From an uncultured Pelagibacteraceae bacterium (lineage in GTDB: Bacteria; Pseudomonadota; Alphaproteobacteria; Pelagibacterales; Pelagibacteraceae), in assembly GCA_902543665.1 (NCBI GenBank), contig CACBZI010000003.1:1-37893 (forward strand): a DNA stretch of 37,893 nt, given 5' to 3'. A program made the position numbers and the translations under genes. Positions within the stretch are counted from its first letter, which is position 1, and each line of letters starts with the position of its first letter. The notes under the pieces were generated by a model. The model saw only the letters and a program-made list of their open reading frames with translations. It did not search any database and was not told the origin of the DNA. This document shows, one piece after another, positions 9,825 to 18,475 of the stretch.

Positions 9825-11114
9825 TTAGTAGCGATAAGTATCTGGTTTAAATGGTCCTGATGGTTTAACGCTAATATAATCGGCCTGCTCTTTTGACATT
9901 TTTGTTAATTTAGCTCCCACTTTTTCTAAATGAAGCATTGCAACTTTTTCATCAAGATGTTTTGGAAGTACATAAACTTTCTTTTCATATTTATTTGAAT
10001 TATTCCATAATTCAATCTGAGCAATAACTTGATTTGTGAATGAAGCACTCATCACAAAACTAGGATGCCCTGTAGCACATCCAAGATTAACTAATCTTCC
10101 TTCTGCTAAAAGAATAATCCTTTTTTTATTAGGCAATTCAATTTCATGAACTTGAGGTTTTATTTCATCCCACTTATAATTTTTCAATGCTTCAACTTGA
10201 ATTTCGTTGTCAAAGTGACCAATGTTGCAAAGTATTGCTCTGTCTTTCATATTTCTCATATGATCTGCTGTGACTATATCTTTATTTCCTGTAGCGGTTA
10301 CAACTATATCAGCGTCTTTAATAGCTTCATCCATAACAACAACTTCGTAGCCTTCCATAGCAGCTTGTAACGCACATATAGGGTCTGTCTCGGTAACCAT
10401 AACTCTTGCACCTGCTTGACGTAATGAAGCTGCACTTCCTTTACCAACATCCCCAAATCCAGCTACAATGGCTACTTTACCTGACATCATAACATCAGTA
10501 GCTCTTTTTATACCGTCTACTAAACTTTCTCTACAACCATAGAGGTTGTCGAATTTAGATTTTGTAACTGAGTCATTTACATTTATAGCAGGGATTAATA
10601 ATTCTTTATTAGACTCCATTTTTTTAAGTGCTAAAACTCCTGTTGTAGTTTCTTCTGAAACTCCTTTAACATCTTTTAATAAATTTTTATATTCTTTATG
10701 CATTAAGGCTGTAAGATCACCACCATCGTCTAAAATCATATTTGGCTTCCAATCTTTTTTTCCCTCAATAGTTTGTTTAACACACCACCAGTACTCTTCT
10801 TCTGTCTCACCTTTCCAAGCAAATACAGGAATACCCGCTTTTGCTATTGCTGCTGCTGCGTGATCTTGTGTTGAAAAAATATTACATGAGGACCATCTAA
10901 CTTCTGCTCCTAATTCAACTAAAGTTTCAATTAAAACTGCGGTTTGTATTGTCATGTGAAGACAACCTAGAATTCTTGCACTCTTTAAAGGTTTTTTGCC
11001 TTTATACTCTTTCCTCAAAGCCATAAGTCCTGGCATTTCTGTTTCTGCTAAAGAAATTTCTTTTCTACCAAAATCTGCCTGGCTAATGTCTTTTACTTTA
11101 TAATCTTGCGCCAT
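9825..11114 (-). CDS. ahcY: Adenosylhomocysteinase (S-adenosylhomocysteine hydrolase)
   Basis: [55 protein letters not shown]-terminal KPDTYRY; start trimmed from 11153. Confidence 0.97.
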   Translation of the reverse strand: MAQDYKVKDISQADFGRKEISLAETEMPGLMALRKEYKGKKPLKSARILGCLHMTIQTAVLIETLVELGAEVRWSSCNIFSTQDHAAAAIAKAGIPVFAWKGETEEEYWWCVKQTIEGKKDWKPNMILDDGGDLTALMHKEYKNLLKDVKGVSEETTTGVLALKKMESNKELLIPAINVNDSVTKSKFDNLYGCRESLVDGIKRATDVMMSGKVAIVAGFGDVGKGSAASLRQAGARVMVTETDPICALQAAMEGYEVVVMDEAIKDADIVVTATGNKDIVTADHMRNMKDRAILCNIGHFDNEIQVEALKNYKWDEIKPQVHEIELPNKKRIILLAEGRLVNLGCATGHPSFVMSASFTNQVIAQIELWNNSNKYEKKVYVLPKHLDEKVAMLHLEKVGAKLTKMSKEQADYISVKPSGPFKPDTYRY

Positions 11115-11162
11115 ATTGAAGGAGTTATTATCAACATAAATAAACCATAGCAAGAAATAATG

Positions 11163-12683
11163 TTAGGACAATTTAGGAAGTAAAACCTCAACCTGTGCTC
11201 CTTTTGCATTCAGCCTATTTGAAGCTGCTATTGTACCTTTATGTAATTGAACAATGTTTTTAACAATATTCAAGCCTAGGCCAGAATGTTTTCCAAATCT
11301 CGTAGGCCTGTTACTGTAAAAACGTTTAAATATTTTCTGAGGTGATGTTTCTGCAAAACCGGGTCCCTCATCTTTAACTGATAATAATAGGTTGCTTGAA
11401 GTTTCATCAAGACCGATTTCAATTTTTTGATTATCTTCACTAAAGGAAATAGAGTTATCTAAAAGGTTCGCGATAACCTGTTCTATTCTATTACTAATAC
11501 CAAATATAAAATATCCATTTTTACTTTTAATTTTATTTATTACTCTTATCTCAATTTTTTTATTTTGGTTAATTAGATCTTGATTAAAATCTTCAACCAC
11601 TCCATTAATAATTTCAACTAAATTAATCTTGCTCATTTTCTCACGAGATAAAGATGCCTCGTCTTTTAGCATTTGAGTGTAATCCGTTATTAATCTTTCT
11701 ATCCGTTCAGCATCATGATTTATTATTTTAAGAAGTTTTTCACCCTCATTTTTTTCTGTAGTTATATCTAAAAGTTCTGAAGCGCTTTTTAAGGATGCAA
11801 GTGGATTTCTTATTTCATGAGCTAAATCATTTGAGAATGTTTCTGCTCTATTAGTTCGTTGTTGTAATTCTTTGGTCATTTCATCTATTGATTGGGTTAA
11901 TTTTCCGATTTCATCGTCTCTTACAAAAACTTTGTTTATATCAATTGTTTGGTTAGATTTTCTTTTAATTCCGTCACTAAATTTTACAAGAAGTCCAATT
12001 GGTTTAAGAATATATTTATTCAAAAATAGAGAAAAAATTAAAATTACGATTACTACAGCAATCATAGTTCTTATTATAAATGCTTTTCTCTCTTTTACGG
12101 CAGTAGTGATATCGTTCGCTTGCTCTGATACTACAATATATCCAATTTCATTATTTTTAAATTTAATTTTACTTAATGTACTTACAAAAAAATTATTTTT
12201 TTCATCGTTAGTTAATGTCATTACTTCATCATTATATTTATTTGTAATGATATCTTTAATCTCATCTATCTCCTCTTCTTCAAGTCTTTCTTCAATCTCG
12301 GGAGTAATTGTTTCACTGCCCAAAGCTTCCTCAAAAATAATATCAGAACCTGTAAAAACACTTTGATCCAAATCTAGAATATTTGTGTCACCGATGAGAT
12401 TTCCAGATAAATCATAAAATTGAACACGATCTAAACTTTGAAATAAAAATCTTGTGGAAAGTAGGAAATCACTAATTCCCTCTTTAGTGTATTCTATATT
12501 AAGTCTTTCGAGGTTATCCTTAGTATTATTAATGACTATTTTATGATTTTCTGATCTTTCTTTTACTAAGGTTGGCTGGATTGCTTCAAGGTATATAATT
12601 GTGAAAAGTCCTAAAACAGAAAAAACTGTAAGGTTAATTATTAAAAACTTCTTTAGAATAGAAGCTGATTTTTTTTGTTTCAT
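11163..12683 (-). CDS. chvG: Sensor histidine kinase, ChvG-like
   Basis: Two TM helices, periplasmic sensor, HAMP, SNDLAHEIRNPLASLKSASELL H-box, HATPase; paired with ChvI-like regulator. Confidence 0.85.
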   Translation of the reverse strand: MKQKKSASILKKFLIINLTVFSVLGLFTIIYLEAIQPTLVKERSENHKIVINNTKDNLERLNIEYTKEGISDFLLSTRFLFQSLDRVQFYDLSGNLIGDTNILDLDQSVFTGSDIIFEEALGSETITPEIEERLEEEEIDEIKDIITNKYNDEVMTLTNDEKNNFFVSTLSKIKFKNNEIGYIVVSEQANDITTAVKERKAFIIRTMIAVVIVILIFSLFLNKYILKPIGLLVKFSDGIKRKSNQTIDINKVFVRDDEIGKLTQSIDEMTKELQQRTNRAETFSNDLAHEIRNPLASLKSASELLDITTEKNEGEKLLKIINHDAERIERLITDYTQMLKDEASLSREKMSKINLVEIINGVVEDFNQDLINQNKKIEIRVINKIKSKNGYFIFGISNRIEQVIANLLDNSISFSEDNQKIEIGLDETSSNLLLSVKDEGPGFAETSPQKIFKRFYSNRPTRFGKHSGLGLNIVKNIVQLHKGTIAASNRLNAKGAQVEVLLPKLS

Positions 12684-13381
12684 TAGCTAACATTCCATCT
12701 ATACCCACTTCCATATCTAGTTTCAATTGCAGAAAACTTTTCATCAACCTTTTTAAACTTTTTTCTTATTCTTTTTACATGACTATCAATTGTTCTGTCT
12801 TCAATTTCTGTATTTTCCTTATAAGCTATATCCATTAAGTGAGCTCTTTCCTTTATAACCCCTGGTCTTTTAGCTAATTCTTTGACAATTAAAAATTCTG
12901 TAGTAGTCAGCTTATCTGGCAGAGCTTTTCCATTCCATTCGCACTCTAATTGAGCAGGGTCCAATTTTAATTTCCCGTGGCTAATTATATTTTTTGTATC
13001 ATCAACAGTGTTAGTTTTTTTTCTTAATTGAACTCTTATTCTTTCTATCAAAACCTTAGTAGAAAAACCTCCAGATTTTTTAACGAAGTCATCAGCACCT
13101 AGCTTCAAACCAAGCAGTTCATCAACTTCATCATCTTTTGATGTTAAAAAGATTATTGGGATTGACATTTTTTTTTTAAGTTTTTTTAACAACTCTTCTC
13201 CATCCATCCTTGGCATTTTGATATCTAAAATTGCTAGATCAGGTGGGTTTCTAGTTAATCCAATTAAAGCAGACTCTCCGTCGATATAAGTCTGAACTTT
13301 GAAACCTTCTCTTTCCAAAGCCATGCTTATACTTGTTAGTATATTTCTATCATCATCTACTAAAGCAATTGTTTGAGTCAT
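12683..13381 (-). CDS. chvI: OmpR-family response regulator, ChvI-like
   Basis: IALVDDDRNILTSISMALEREGF, DLAILDIKMPRMDG, winged-helix RTIDSHVKRIRKKF. Confidence 0.88.
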   Translation of the reverse strand: MTQTIALVDDDRNILTSISMALEREGFKVQTYIDGESALIGLTRNPPDLAILDIKMPRMDGEELLKKLKKKMSIPIIFLTSKDDEVDELLGLKLGADDFVKKSGGFSTKVLIERIRVQLRKKTNTVDDTKNIISHGKLKLDPAQLECEWNGKALPDKLTTTEFLIVKELAKRPGVIKERAHLMDIAYKENTEIEDRTIDSHVKRIRKKFKKVDEKFSAIETRYGSGYRWNVS

Positions 13382-13420
13382 ATTTTTATTCTCTTAATTA
13401 TGTTGTCAAAATTTAGGCGT

Positions 13421-16186
13421 TTAATGGGCCTCTCCCCAATTGTTTCCAGAGTTAATACTGACTTCTAAAGGTATAGAAAACATATGATGATCCGAACTTG
13501 AAACTGACGTCATTGATTCTTTTACAATTTTTTTTACTTCAATCTCATCTTTTTTTAAACACTCAAAAATTAGTTCATCGTGTATTTGTAAAAGCATTTT
13601 TGCTTTCTTTTTTTCTTCAAGAGCTTTATCAATTTTAATCATTGCCAATCTAATAATATCTGCAGCAGATCCTTGTATTGGAGCATTAATTGCTGCTCTT
13701 TCCTGAAATGCTCGAACGCTAAAATTTTTATCATTAATTCCTCTTAAATGAATTCTTCTTCCAAAAATATTTGTTACAAAACCCTGCTTCCTACAAGTTT
13801 TTATTGTTGTATTCATATAATCTTTAATCTCAGGAAATTTTTTAAAATACGAATTAATGAAACTTAAAGCTTCTTCGTTTGACACCGATATTTGTTTTGC
13901 TAATCCATATTGTGTTATTCCATAAATAATTCCAAAATTAATGGCCTTTGCTTTTCGTCTAAAATCATCTGTCACTTTAGCAATCGGAACATTAAAGACT
14001 TGGCTCGCTGTTAAAGAGTGGATGTCCTGATTGTTTTTAAAAGCTTTCTTTAATTCCTTTACATCAGCCATATCAGCAAGAATTCTCATTTCTATTTGGT
14101 TGTAGTCCGCTGAAATAAGTAAATTATTTTTATCCGCTACAAATGCTTTTCTTATTTCTTTTCCATCTAAAGTTTTTATAGGAATATTTTGTAAATTTGG
14201 ATCACTCGAGGCTAGCCTACCAGTATTAGTTGCTGCGAGTAAGAAGGAAGTGTGAACTCTTTTTGTTTTTTTACTTATATGATCTTGCAAAGCATCTGTG
14301 TAAGTGCTTTTTAGTTTTGAAACCTGCCGCCATTCTAAAACTAAATTAGGAAACTTATGTCCTGTTGAAGCTAAATCTTCTAAGATTTTAGCACTCGTAG
14401 CTAAACTTCCTTTTTTTGTTTTTTTTAACTTAGCTATTTTTAGGTCATTATAAATAATTTCTCCAAGTTGTTTTGGTGAACCGATATTGAATTTTTTACC
14501 TGATATTTTGTAAATTTCTTTTTCAATAGTTATCAATCTTTCCTCAAATTTCTTAGAAAGTTTTTTAAGATAAGCGTCATCAACTTTTATGCCGTTCATC
14601 TCAAGCCTTGAAAGGATTTTGATCATTGGTTTTTCAAATTCCTCATAAACTCTTTCTAACTTTTCCTCAGATATTCTTTCAGATAAAACTTCATATAATC
14701 TTAAAGTTATATCTGCATCTTCAGCAGCATATTCAGTAGCAGGTTTAATATCTACGTCTGCAAAATTTAATTGTTTTTTTCCAGATCCTACTAAATCTTT
14801 ATACGAAATAGTTTTATGACCAAGATGCAATTCAGATAGAGTATCCATGTTGTGTCTATTATTTCCGGCATCTAATGTATACGAAAGTAACATCGTGTCT
14901 TCTACCGAGTTTAATTCGATGCCGTTATTTTTGAATATAATAAAATCGTATTTTATATTTTGGCCAACTTTTTTTATACTTGGATCTTCTAAAATTGGTT
15001 TAAGCTTTTTTAAAACTATATCCTTTTTTAATTCTGTTTTCTCTTTATGACCCACTGGAATATAGAAAGCCTCGTTGGCCTCATAACATACTGATATACC
15101 CACAAGATCCGCTTCTTGTGGATTTAGAGAAGAAGTTTCAGTATCGACCGCTATAACTGATTTTTCATCAAGTTTTTTTATTAATTCATCAAGTTGTTTT
15201 TCTTTTGAAATAGTTTTGTAGGTCTTAGTATTTATCTGATTATTTTTTTTTACTAAAGTTTTATCTTTAAAATCTTTTTTTGTTGGCTCACCATAAAAAC
15301 TAATTGATTGGCTTAACAGTCTATTAAATTCCATGTCTCTTAAAAAATCATACAATTTATCTTTATTTATTTCTTTAATGATGAAATCGGCAGCATCATT
15401 CTTGAGTGGAACATCATCTTTTAAAGTAACTAATTGCTTGCTAATCATGGCTTTATCTTTGTTAGACAATAATGTTTCTCTTCTTTTATTTTGAGGTATT
15501 TCTGATGCCTTCTTTAATAAATTTTCTAAAGTTTTGTATTTATTAATAAGTTCTGCCGCTGTCTTAATACCAATGCCTGGTACTCCTGGTACATTATCTG
15601 AACTGTCTCCAGCAAGCGATTGCACGTCAATTACTTGGTTTGGTTTAACTCCAAATTTTTCAATTACCTCTTTCTCACCTATTACTTTACTTTTCATAGG
15701 ATCAAATAATCTGACTTTATTTGATACTAGCTGCATCAAATCTTTATCCGATGATATTATTGTAACCTTAGCTCCAGCTTCTATAATTTTTTTTGCATAA
15801 GTTGCGATAAGATCATCTGCTTCGTAGTTTAAAAGTTCAATAGAAGGTAAGTTAAAGGCCTCAACAGATTTTCTTATGTATTCAAACTGAGGCGCTAAAT
15901 CATCAGGTGCTTCTGCTCTATTAGCTTTGTAATCGCTATAAATTTCATTTCTAAAATTTTTCCTGGCTGAGTCAAATATTACAGCAAAATGTGTTGGTTT
16001 ATTTTTGGAGTCATCTGATCTGGCATCTTCTAAAAGTTTAAAAAGCATTGAACAGAAACCGCTTACCGCTCCAGTTGGAAGGCCATCACTTTTCCTAGAT
16101 AGCGGAGGCAAGGCATAATAAGCACGAAAAATATATCCAGATCCATCGACTAAATAAAAATGATCTGTTTTTTTTATTGAACTCAT
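13421..16186 (-). CDS. polA: DNA polymerase I
   Basis: 5' nuclease, 3'-5' exonuclease and polymerase domains (SADYNQIEMRILAD, RRKAKAINFGIIYG, QIHDELIFEC). Confidence 0.97.
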   Translation of the reverse strand: MSSIKKTDHFYLVDGSGYIFRAYYALPPLSRKSDGLPTGAVSGFCSMLFKLLEDARSDDSKNKPTHFAVIFDSARKNFRNEIYSDYKANRAEAPDDLAPQFEYIRKSVEAFNLPSIELLNYEADDLIATYAKKIIEAGAKVTIISSDKDLMQLVSNKVRLFDPMKSKVIGEKEVIEKFGVKPNQVIDVQSLAGDSSDNVPGVPGIGIKTAAELINKYKTLENLLKKASEIPQNKRRETLLSNKDKAMISKQLVTLKDDVPLKNDAADFIIKEINKDKLYDFLRDMEFNRLLSQSISFYGEPTKKDFKDKTLVKKNNQINTKTYKTISKEKQLDELIKKLDEKSVIAVDTETSSLNPQEADLVGISVCYEANEAFYIPVGHKEKTELKKDIVLKKLKPILEDPSIKKVGQNIKYDFIIFKNNGIELNSVEDTMLLSYTLDAGNNRHNMDTLSELHLGHKTISYKDLVGSGKKQLNFADVDIKPATEYAAEDADITLRLYEVLSERISEEKLERVYEEFEKPMIKILSRLEMNGIKVDDAYLKKLSKKFEERLITIEKEIYKISGKKFNIGSPKQLGEIIYNDLKIAKLKKTKKGSLATSAKILEDLASTGHKFPNLVLEWRQVSKLKSTYTDALQDHISKKTKRVHTSFLLAATNTGRLASSDPNLQNIPIKTLDGKEIRKAFVADKNNLLISADYNQIEMRILADMADVKELKKAFKNNQDIHSLTASQVFNVPIAKVTDDFRRKAKAINFGIIYGITQYGLAKQISVSNEEALSFINSYFKKFPEIKDYMNTTIKTCRKQGFVTNIFGRRIHLRGINDKNFSVRAFQERAAINAPIQGSAADIIRLAMIKIDKALEEKKKAKMLLQIHDELIFECLKKDEIEVKKIVKESMTSVSSSDHHMFSIPLEVSINSGNNWGEAH

Positions 16187-16228
16187 ATATACATATTACA
16201 TTGAAATCTAAATGAATTATAAAAAAGT

Positions 16229-17158
16229 ATGAATAAATTTGCCCTAGCTGTTGAAAATCTAACAAAGGTCTATTCCAGTCCTAAAACCAAAAAAGATAAT
16301 AAAGCTTTAAATGAATTAAGTTTTGAAGTCAGACAAGGTGAGGTATTTGGGTTATTAGGACCAAATGGAGCAGGCAAGACAACATTTCTAAGTATTCTAG
16401 GAGGGACCGTTATTAAAACTAGTGGGAAAGTAAATGTTTGGGGTTTCGATTTAGATCAAAATCCTCGTCAAGTCAGAGCGTCTGTAGGAATAGTTCCTCA
16501 GGAAGTAAACTTAGATGCTTTTTTTAGTCCAAAAAAGCTGCTTGAGCTTCAGGCTGGACTTTACGGTATTTCTAAAGAAAACCGGATAACTGATTTAATA
16601 TTAAAGATGGTTTCTCTTCAAGATAAAGCTAATGCATACTCAAGAAGCTTGTCGGGCGGTATGAAGAGAAGATTACTTATAGCAAAGGCTATGGTTCATC
16701 AACCCCCAATTTTAATTTTGGATGAACCTACAGCTGGTGTTGATGTAGAACTTAGAAATAATCTTTGGGAAAATGTAAAGGCTCTAAACAAAGAAGGGGT
16801 AACAATAATATTAACAACGCACTATCTGATTGAAGCACAAGAAATGTGTGATCGAATAGCAATAATCAATAAGGGAAATTTAGTTGCGCTGGATACCACT
16901 AAAAAATTATTAGAGAGAATTAAAACTAAAAAAATAAATTTTAAAGTTAAAAGTATTGAATTAAATAAGAATTTAATGATGAAGGATATTAATTTTAAAA
17001 TAAACTCTGAAAATTCAATATTAGTAACTTATGAAAAAAATTCACTAGATTTTGGAGAAATAATCAATTATTTAAATGAAAATAATATCAAAATTGAGGA
17101 TATTTCAACAGAAGATGGTGATTTAGAAGATGTTTTTGTTCAATTAACAAAACACTAG
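16229..17158 (+). CDS. ABC transporter ATP-binding protein (ABC-2/multidrug type), no adjacent permease
   Basis: GLLGPNGAGKTTFLSILGG, SRSLSGGMKRRLLIAKAMVHQPPILILDEPTAGVD. Confidence 0.93.
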   Translation: MNKFALAVENLTKVYSSPKTKKDNKALNELSFEVRQGEVFGLLGPNGAGKTTFLSILGGTVIKTSGKVNVWGFDLDQNPRQVRASVGIVPQEVNLDAFFSPKKLLELQAGLYGISKENRITDLILKMVSLQDKANAYSRSLSGGMKRRLLIAKAMVHQPPILILDEPTAGVDVELRNNLWENVKALNKEGVTIILTTHYLIEAQEMCDRIAIINKGNLVALDTTKKLLERIKTKKINFKVKSIELNKNLMMKDINFKINSENSILVTYEKNSLDFGEIINYLNENNIKIEDISTEDGDLEDVFVQLTKH

Positions 17159-17189
17159 ATTTTAATAAAAAAAAAGTTAAATTGATTAA

Positions 17190-17741
17190 ATGGAATTTGT
17201 AAAAAGTTTAAAACAAACCAAAATTATAAAATATATATTTATTGCCTTATTAGGCTCCATACTTTTAGCTTTATCATCAAAAATTAAAATACCATTTTAC
17301 CCAGTCCCTATGACTATGCAAACTTTGGTTGTCTTATTGATAGGAATATGTTTTGGATGGAAACTTAGCGTGGCAACTATTACTTTATATTTATGCGAAG
17401 GTATAATTGGTTTACCAGTGTTTTCAGGAACTCCAGAAAAAGGTATGGGAATAGCATACTTTACAGGACCTACAATGGGTTATTTGATAGGTTTTGTGAT
17501 CACAGGATTTTTAGCAGGAAAATTTATTTACGATAATAATTATATAAAGAATTTTTTAAAATTAATTTTTGCTACAAGCTTTATTTATATATTAGGAATG
17601 TTATGGCTAGGAACTTTAATAGGTTGGGATAAACCAATATTCGAATTGGGGGCACAACCTTTCTTGTTAGCAGAGTTATTTAAAATTCTAATTGCAACAC
17701 TTGCAATAAATCAAGTTAGAAAGTTTAGAAAATTTATTTAA
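17190..17741 (+). CDS. bioY: Biotin transporter BioY
   Basis: KIKIPFYPVPMTMQTLVVLLIG, GLPVFSG, GPTMGYLIGF. Confidence 0.92.
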   Translation: MEFVKSLKQTKIIKYIFIALLGSILLALSSKIKIPFYPVPMTMQTLVVLLIGICFGWKLSVATITLYLCEGIIGLPVFSGTPEKGMGIAYFTGPTMGYLIGFVITGFLAGKFIYDNNYIKNFLKLIFATSFIYILGMLWLGTLIGWDKPIFELGAQPFLLAELFKILIATLAINQVRKFRKFI

Positions 17742-17742
17742 G

Positions 17743-18315
17743 TTATCTTGGGGATCTTTTAGATAGAATTCTTTGTAATGTTCTTCTATGCATTTTTAGT
17801 CTTCGAGCTGTTTCTGAAACGTTTCTATTGCATAACTCAAAAACTCGGTGGATATGTTCCCATTTTACTCTGTCTGCAGACATAGGATTTTCAGGTGGTT
17901 TAGCTTTTGATTCTGGAGAAGCTAGTAAAGCCGCCTCAACATCATCCGCATCAACTGGTTTAGAAATGTAATCAATCGCTCCTACTTTAACAGCCTCTAC
18001 AGCTGTAGGTAGATTCCCGTATCCCGTTAACATTACTATTCTGCTATCTTTTTTGTTTCTCGAAAGCTCTTTAACAACATCCAATCCATTGCCATCCTCA
18101 AGCCTGAGATCAACTACAGCAAAGGCTGTAGGAGCTGTCCTAGCAATGTTAAGACCTTCCGCTACTGATTTAGCCTCTTTTACTTGAAATCCTTTCTTCT
18201 CCATTGCTCTTGAAAGCCTACCCCTCAACGGATCGTCATCATCAAGTATTAATAGGGATTTATCAGCAAAGTCTGCTAATTTTAGCTGCTCTGGAGCGTT
18301 TTTCTGTGACCTCAT
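17743..18315 (-). CDS. regA: Redox response regulator RegA/ActR/PrrA family (ATG at 18315 preferred over TTG at 18342)
   Basis: LLILDDDDPLRGRLSRAMEKKGF receiver plus C-terminal NVSETARRLKMHRRTLQRILSKRSPR Fis-type HTH characteristic of RegA/ActR. Confidence 0.92.
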   Translation of the reverse strand: MRSQKNAPEQLKLADFADKSLLILDDDDPLRGRLSRAMEKKGFQVKEAKSVAEGLNIARTAPTAFAVVDLRLEDGNGLDVVKELSRNKKDSRIVMLTGYGNLPTAVEAVKVGAIDYISKPVDADDVEAALLASPESKAKPPENPMSADRVKWEHIHRVFELCNRNVSETARRLKMHRRTLQRILSKRSPR

Positions 18316-18320
18316 AATCC

Positions 18321-18350
18321 AATATATGGGTACTGTTGACAAAGTTTCAA
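18321..18350 (-). promoter_or_regulatory. Candidate sigma70 promoter for regA: TTGAAA-N18-TATATT
   Basis: Reverse strand TTGAAA (18350-18345), TATATT (18326-18321), ATG 5 nt further on. Confidence 0.45.
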
Positions 18351-18351
18351 C

Positions 18352-18387
18352 ATGACAAAAATGTCTTTTTTTCTTTACATAAAGTAA
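18352..18387 (+). CDS. Candidate leader peptide MTKMSFFLYIK* (alternative start 18361, MSFFLYIK*)
   Basis: ATG ACA AAA ATG TCT TTT TTT CTT TAC ATA AAG TAA, ending at the base of the hairpin; no clear Shine-Dalgarno. Confidence 0.25.
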   Translation: MTKMSFFLYIK

Positions 18388-18424
18388 AAAAAACCTTAAA
18401 CGCGAAATAAATAAGGTTTTTTTT
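18386..18424 (+). terminator. Terminator/attenuator-like hairpin in leader of ornithine decarboxylase gene
   Basis: AAAAAAAACCTTA - AACGCGAAATAAA - TAAGGTTTTTTTT, perfect 13-bp arms with 13-nt loop, U8 on 3' side. Confidence 0.55.
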
Positions 18425-18475
18425 ATTAAATTTTTTAAAAAATCTTTGTGTAATTAAACGCGAGGGACACATGAA

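Noticed and set aside
11115-11162. Possible SAM/SAH riboswitch upstream of ahcY
   Set aside because: The chvG-ahcY gap is too short and AT-rich, with no conserved riboswitch-like sequence or stem visible.
10146-12366. Plus-strand ORFs 10146-10370, 10546-10863 and 11872-12366 opposite ahcY and chvG
   Set aside because: Antisense to conserved genes; hydrophobic look of 11872-12366 comes from the complement of the HAMP/TM region and charged residues.
14847-15800. Plus-strand ORFs within polA
   Set aside because: Antisense shadow ORFs in a conserved gene.
18430-18443. Palindrome ATTTTTTAAAAAAT in odc leader
   Set aside because: Pure A/T palindrome, common by chance in this composition; mentioned only as context.
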